Source: Paracoccaceae bacterium (GTDB lineage: Bacteria; Pseudomonadota; Alphaproteobacteria; Rhodobacterales; Rhodobacteraceae). From it: 16,767 bases of DNA. The stretch spans positions 1 to 16,767 of the forward strand of contig SKMI01000095.1 in assembly GCA_007121115.1 (NCBI GenBank), in the 5' to 3' direction. The notes under the pieces are model-generated. The model worked only from the letters and a program-made list of their open reading frames with translations. It had not been told where the DNA came from and did no database searches. Of this stretch, positions 13,744-16,767 are shown piece after piece (position 1 is the stretch's first letter; each line of letters begins with the position of its first letter). Made by a program: the position numbers and the translations under genes.

Positions 13744-14844
13744 ATGAACATGCATACCCCCGAGATCGACCTCCAGCCCAGCCGGGAAGAGGCGGCGGCC
13801 GCGCTTGACGTGCTGCGGCGTTGGGCGGCGAAGGCGCCGGACGCCGACATCGCGGCGCTGGAGCCATCGGTAGCACGGCTCTTGCCGGACGCGCCGCCCG
13901 CGGACTACCCGGTGCTGTCGCGCGAATACCCCGAGGGGTTCCGCGCCGACGACACCTATCGCGACGACCTGCCGGACCTGCAGAATGGTCCGTCCAGCCT
14001 GATCGTGGGGGCGCGCGCGCCGATCCAGCATGTGGGGATCTCCAACTTCCGCCTGCCGATCCGGTTCCACACCCGTGACAACGGCGATGTGACGCTGGAA
14101 ACCAGCGTGACCGGCACGGTGAGCCTGGAGGCCGGCAAGAAGGGCATCAACATGTCGCGCATCATGCGCACCTTCTATGGCCATGCCGAACGCACCTTCA
14201 GCTTCGGGGTGATCGAATCGGCGCTGGATGACTACAAGTCGGACCTCGAGAGTTTCGACGCGCGCATCCAGATGCGCTTTTCCTTCCCCATGCGGGTGCG
14301 CAGCCTGCGCTCCGGGCTGGACGGCTTTCAGTATTACGACATCGCGCTGGAACTGGTGGACCGCGATGGCGTGCGGCGGCGGTTCATGCATCTGGACTAT
14401 GTCTATTCCTCGACCTGCCCGTGCTCGCTGGAACTGAGCGAACATGCACGCATGACCCGCGGCCAGTTGGCGACACCGCATTCGCAGCGCTCCGTGGCGC
14501 GGATCTCGGTCGAGGCACTGCCGGGCAAGTGCCTGTGGTTCGAGGACCTGATCGAACTGTGCCGCGCCGCGGTGCCGACGGAAACCCAGGTGATGGTCAA
14601 GCGCGAGGACGAACAGGCCTTTGCCGAGTTGAACGCCGCGAACCCGATCTTCGTCGAGGATGCGGCGCGGTCCTTCTGCCAGCAGTTGCTGGATGATCTG
14701 CGGGTCGGGGACTTCCGGGTGATGGCGAGCCATCAGGAAAGCCTGCACAGCCACGATGCCGTGAGCGTGCTGACCGAGGGGCCGACCTTCGCGGCCGAAA
14801 GCCTGGACCCGAAGCTGTTCAACACGCTGTTCCACATCGGCTGA
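13744..14844 (+). CDS. folE2: GTP cyclohydrolase I type 2 (FolE2)
   Basis: 366 aa. FolE2 hallmarks: IQHVGISNFRLP (about 94-105), KKGINMSRIMRTFYGHAE (132-149), STCPCSLELSEHARMTRGQ with Cys225/Cys227, PHSQRS (245-250) and ESLHSHDAV with His335/His337. It converts GTP to dihydroneopterin triphosphate, the first step of folate (and in many bacteria queuosine) synthesis, and works with metals other than zinc, unlike FolE. The N-terminal about 85 residues extend beyond the shorter Bacillus/Neisseria enzymes. The start at 13744 has AGAGGGG roughly 10 bases upstream; ATG 13750 is an alternative. It lies 81 bases after metZ, so it could be co-transcribed. Some bacteria put folE2 under Zur, but I see no convincing Zur site. 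Confidence 0.95.
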   Translation: MNMHTPEIDLQPSREEAAAALDVLRRWAAKAPDADIAALEPSVARLLPDAPPADYPVLSREYPEGFRADDTYRDDLPDLQNGPSSLIVGARAPIQHVGISNFRLPIRFHTRDNGDVTLETSVTGTVSLEAGKKGINMSRIMRTFYGHAERTFSFGVIESALDDYKSDLESFDARIQMRFSFPMRVRSLRSGLDGFQYYDIALELVDRDGVRRRFMHLDYVYSSTCPCSLELSEHARMTRGQLATPHSQRSVARISVEALPGKCLWFEDLIELCRAAVPTETQVMVKREDEQAFAELNAANPIFVEDAARSFCQQLLDDLRVGDFRVMASHQESLHSHDAVSVLTEGPTFAAESLDPKLFNTLFHIG

Positions 14845-14850
14845 TCCGCG

Positions 14851-14881
14851 TTGCAATCAGCCTGGCGCAGGGGCATATAAC
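14851..14881 (+). promoter_or_regulatory. Possible accA promoter
   Basis: TTGCAA (14851-14856) and TATAAC (14876-14881) are 19 bases apart, slightly long. The -10 is good for this genome. Initiation near 14887-14888 would leave a leader of only about 20 bases before accA. Confidence 0.4.
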
Positions 14882-14901
14882 CCGGGCTGAACGGGCCCGG
14901 G
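14881..14901 (+). repeat. Inverted repeat over the accA leader
   Basis: CCCGGGC (14881-14887) and GCCCGGG (14895-14901) form a perfect 7-bp stem with the loop TGAACGG. It ends 6 bases before the accA ATG and its 3' arm overlaps the G-rich ribosome site (14899-14903). It could act as an operator at the DNA level, or hide the ribosome site in transcripts that read through from folE2. Confidence 0.5.
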
Positions 14902-14907
14902 GGCTGT

Positions 14908-15867
14908 ATGAACTATCTGGACTTCGAAAAGCCGCTGGCCGAGATCGAGGGCAAGGCGGCCGAGCTGCGCGCCATGGCGCGCGCCAACCCCGAAATGGAT
15001 GTGGCGCACGAGGCCTCGGCCCTCGACCAGAAGGCCGAAAAGCTGTTGCGCGACCTCTACAAGGGGCTGAGTCCATGGCGAAAATGCCAGGTGGCGCGGC
15101 ATCCGGACCGGCCCAACTGCAAGGATTACATCGACGCGCTGTTTTCCGAATACACGCCGCTGGCGGGCGATCGGAACTTCGCTGACGATGCCGCGATCAT
15201 GGGCGGGCTGGCGCGGCTCGATGACCGCCCCGTGATGGTGATCGGCCAGGAAAAGGGCAACGACACGCAGACGCGGCTGGCGCGCAATTTTGGCATGGCG
15301 CGGCCTGAAGGCTACCGCAAGGCGGTGCGGCTGATGGACATGGCGCATCGCTTCGGCCTGCCGGTGATCACGCTGGTGGACACGCCCGGCGCCTATCCCG
15401 GCAAGGGCGCCGAGGAGCGCGGCCAGGCCGAGGCGATTGCGCGGTGCACGCAGAAATGCCTGGAAATCGGCGTGCCCATGGTCTCGGTGGTGATCGGCGA
15501 GGGCGGCTCGGGCGGCGCGGTGGCGCTCGCGACCGCGAACCGCGTGGCGATGCTGGAGCACTCGGTCTATTCGGTGATCTCGCCCGAGGGCTGCGCCTCG
15601 ATCCTGTGGAAGGACTCGGAAAAGATGCGCGAGGCCGCCGAGGCGCTGCGCCTGACCGCGCAGGACCTGCAAAAGCTCGGCGTGATCGACCGCATCATCC
15701 CCGAACCGCTGGGCGGGGCCCAGCGCGGGCGCGAGGTGACGATCAAGGCCGTCGGCGCAGCGGTCAAGGCGATGCTGGACGGGCTCTCGGGCAAGGACCC
15801 GTCCACGCTGATCGCCGAGCGGCGGCGCAAGTTTCTGGATATGGGAAGCTTGGCGCTCGGGGCGTAA
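14908..15867 (+). CDS. accA: Acetyl-CoA carboxylase carboxyltransferase subunit alpha
   Basis: 319 aa, the length of E. coli AccA. N-terminal MNYLDFEKPLAEIEGKAAEL, then ARHPDRP, IGQEKGNDTQTRLARNFGMARPEGYRKA, LPVITLVDTPGAYPGKGAEERGQAEAIA, VIGEGGSGGAVALA (oxyanion-hole glycines) and SVISPEGCASILWKD: all textbook AccA. With AccD it transfers carboxyl from carboxybiotin-BCCP to acetyl-CoA to give malonyl-CoA, the committed step of fatty acid synthesis. The start is preceded by a G-rich ribosome site in an inverted repeat. It is 63 bases after folE2 with its own candidate promoter, and convergent with metF. Confidence 0.97.
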   Translation: MNYLDFEKPLAEIEGKAAELRAMARANPEMDVAHEASALDQKAEKLLRDLYKGLSPWRKCQVARHPDRPNCKDYIDALFSEYTPLAGDRNFADDAAIMGGLARLDDRPVMVIGQEKGNDTQTRLARNFGMARPEGYRKAVRLMDMAHRFGLPVITLVDTPGAYPGKGAEERGQAEAIARCTQKCLEIGVPMVSVVIGEGGSGGAVALATANRVAMLEHSVYSVISPEGCASILWKDSEKMREAAEALRLTAQDLQKLGVIDRIIPEPLGGAQRGREVTIKAVGAAVKAMLDGLSGKDPSTLIAERRRKFLDMGSLALGA

Positions 15868-15928
15868 GCGCGCCACGCTTGCGCCGAAGCCCAGCCGCAC
15901 GGAGCGTCAGCGGAGTGCCAGAAGGCGT

Positions 15929-15946
15929 GCGCGCCGCAAGGCGCGC
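15929..15946. terminator. Hairpin with GCAA tetraloop between accA and metF
   Basis: GCGCGCC (15929-15935) and GGCGCGC (15940-15946) form a perfect 7-bp stem closed by GCAA, a stable GNRA tetraloop. It lies 61 bases after the accA stop and 20 bases past the metF stop, so it may mark both 3' ends. No U-run. A TCAGG-rich stretch (15948-15966) lies beside it. Confidence 0.5.
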
Positions 15947-15966
15947 TCAGTCAGGTCACGTCAGGA

Positions 15967-16767
15967 TCAGGCCACGTTCTCCAGCGCGACCTGCGGCAGC
16001 ACCCCCAGCGCATGACACACATCGCGGGTCAGATGCGCGCGATTGAGCGTGTAGAAATGCAGATGCTCCACGCCCTCGGAGCGCAGCTTGTCGCAAAGCT
16101 CCGTGCAGAGCGCCGTGGCCAGCAGGTCTTCGCGCCCGTCGCGCGCCGCCTTCTCGAAGGCATCATCCAGCCAGCCCGGAATCTTCGCGCCGCAGGCCAC
16201 CGCAAAGCGGCGGATACCGGACCAGTTCTCGATGGGCACGATCCCCGGGATCACCGGCTTGTCGATCCCGGCCTTCGCGCAGGCGTCGCGGAAACGCAGG
16301 AAGGTCTCGGCCTCGAAGAAGAACTGCGTGATCGCACTGTCGGCCCCGGCCTCGAACTTGCGCTTCAGCCAGGTCACATCGGCGGCGCTGTCGGCGGCTT
16401 CGGGGTGCGGCTCGGGGTAGGCGCCGACGCGCAGGTGAAAATTCCCCGTCGCCGCCAACGCCTCGATCAATTCCACCGAATCGGCGAACCCCTCCGGGTG
16501 CGGGGTGAAGCGCCCGGCCCCTTTCGGCGGGTCGCCGCGCAGCGCCACGATCTCGCGCACCCCGGCTTTCGCATAGGTCCCGGCAATCTCCAGCGTCTCG
16601 GCGCGCGAGGCATCGACGCAGGTCAGGTGCGCGGCCACGTTCAGATCGAATTCGCGGCCGATGGTGGTCACCGCCTCGTGGGTCAGTTGCCGCGTGGCCC
16701 CGCCCGCGCCATAGGTGACCGACACGAACTCCGGCCCCAGCGGCGCCAGCATCCGCACCGTGTCCCA
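15967..16767 (-). CDS. metF: Methylenetetrahydrofolate reductase MetF (5' end beyond the window)
   Basis: 267 codons visible, open to the right edge; typical MetF is about 290 aa, so some 25-30 N-terminal residues including FEFFPPK are missing. The visible part starts WDTVRMLAPLGPEFVSVTYGAGGATRQLT, then AHLTCVDASRAE, REIVALRGDPPKG, VGAYPEPHPEA, KFEAGADSAITQFFFEAETFLRF, VIPGIVPIENWSGIRRFA and VEHLHFYTLNRA, all typical of the FAD-containing TIM barrel enzyme. It reduces 5,10-methylene-THF to 5-methyl-THF for methionine synthase, linking it to metZ and folE2 in this window. The GTG at 16758 is internal, not a start. Convergent with accA; its control region is outside the window. Confidence 0.96.
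   Translation of the reverse strand, partial: WDTVRMLAPLGPEFVSVTYGAGGATRQLTHEAVTTIGREFDLNVAAHLTCVDASRAETLEIAGTYAKAGVREIVALRGDPPKGAGRFTPHPEGFADSVELIEALAATGNFHLRVGAYPEPHPEAADSAADVTWLKRKFEAGADSAITQFFFEAETFLRFRDACAKAGIDKPVIPGIVPIENWSGIRRFAVACGAKIPGWLDDAFEKAARDGREDLLATALCTELCDKLRSEGVEHLHFYTLNRAHLTRDVCHALGVLPQVALENVA

Noticed and set aside
11986..14856. 956-codon minus-strand open frame across metZ and folE2
   Set aside because: It is antisense to two unmistakable genes and the riboswitch, and has biased low-complexity composition.

Overview
The window is a high-GC segment (G+C roughly two thirds, judged by eye) of an alphaproteobacterial chromosome, most likely Rhodobacteraceae (Roseobacter/Paracoccus-like). 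Three things point there: the SAM-II riboswitch in front of metZ, a zinc-ribbon protein divergent from ftsEX followed by plsC, and a carnitine-to-glycine-betaine locus with a fused dehydrogenase/thioesterase. It holds 14 protein genes (metF is cut by the right edge). I saw no tRNA, rRNA, CRISPR array, IS element or phage gene. Genes are densely packed and several overlap by a few bases.

Left part (1-2912): a non-coding leader, then a large pyruvate-phosphate-dikinase-like protein. Its swivelling His domain and PEP/pyruvate barrel keep the key residues, but its ATP-grasp domain looks degenerate. It is convergent with the next operon. The gap between them carries a perfect hairpin and a tight G-quadruplex motif.

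Carnitine operon (minus strand, 6791 to 2913): BKACE (DUF849) - lipocalin lipoprotein - L-carnitine 3-dehydrogenase fused to a betainyl-CoA thioesterase-like hotdog domain - acyl-CoA dehydrogenase. The genes overlap or abut (ATGA, TGAATG, then a 16-base gap). Together they would oxidise L-carnitine to 3-dehydrocarnitine, cleave this with acetyl-CoA to betainyl-CoA and acetoacetate, and release glycine betaine. The acyl-CoA dehydrogenase probably feeds gamma-butyrobetaine or crotonobetaine derivatives in. An AruH-like aminotransferase is transcribed divergently.

Middle (8258-12031): a membrane-anchored zinc-ribbon protein on the minus strand, divergent from a coupled plus-strand run ftsE-ftsX-plsC-PPOX flavoprotein in which each start overlaps the previous stop. 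The run ends at a large GC-rich hairpin.

Right part (12032-16767): a 434-base gene-free region with the hairpin, an imperfect tandem repeat, a promoter and a SAM-II riboswitch controls metZ. It is followed by folE2 (metal-flexible GTP cyclohydrolase I), accA (acetyl-CoA carboxylase alpha) and, convergently, metF. metZ and metF both belong to methionine biosynthesis.

Most of the window is housekeeping. The items most worth a second look are the PPDK-like protein with a lost ATP site, the lipocalin inside the carnitine operon, the G-quadruplex hairpin, and the long spacer between the SAM-II aptamer and the metZ start.
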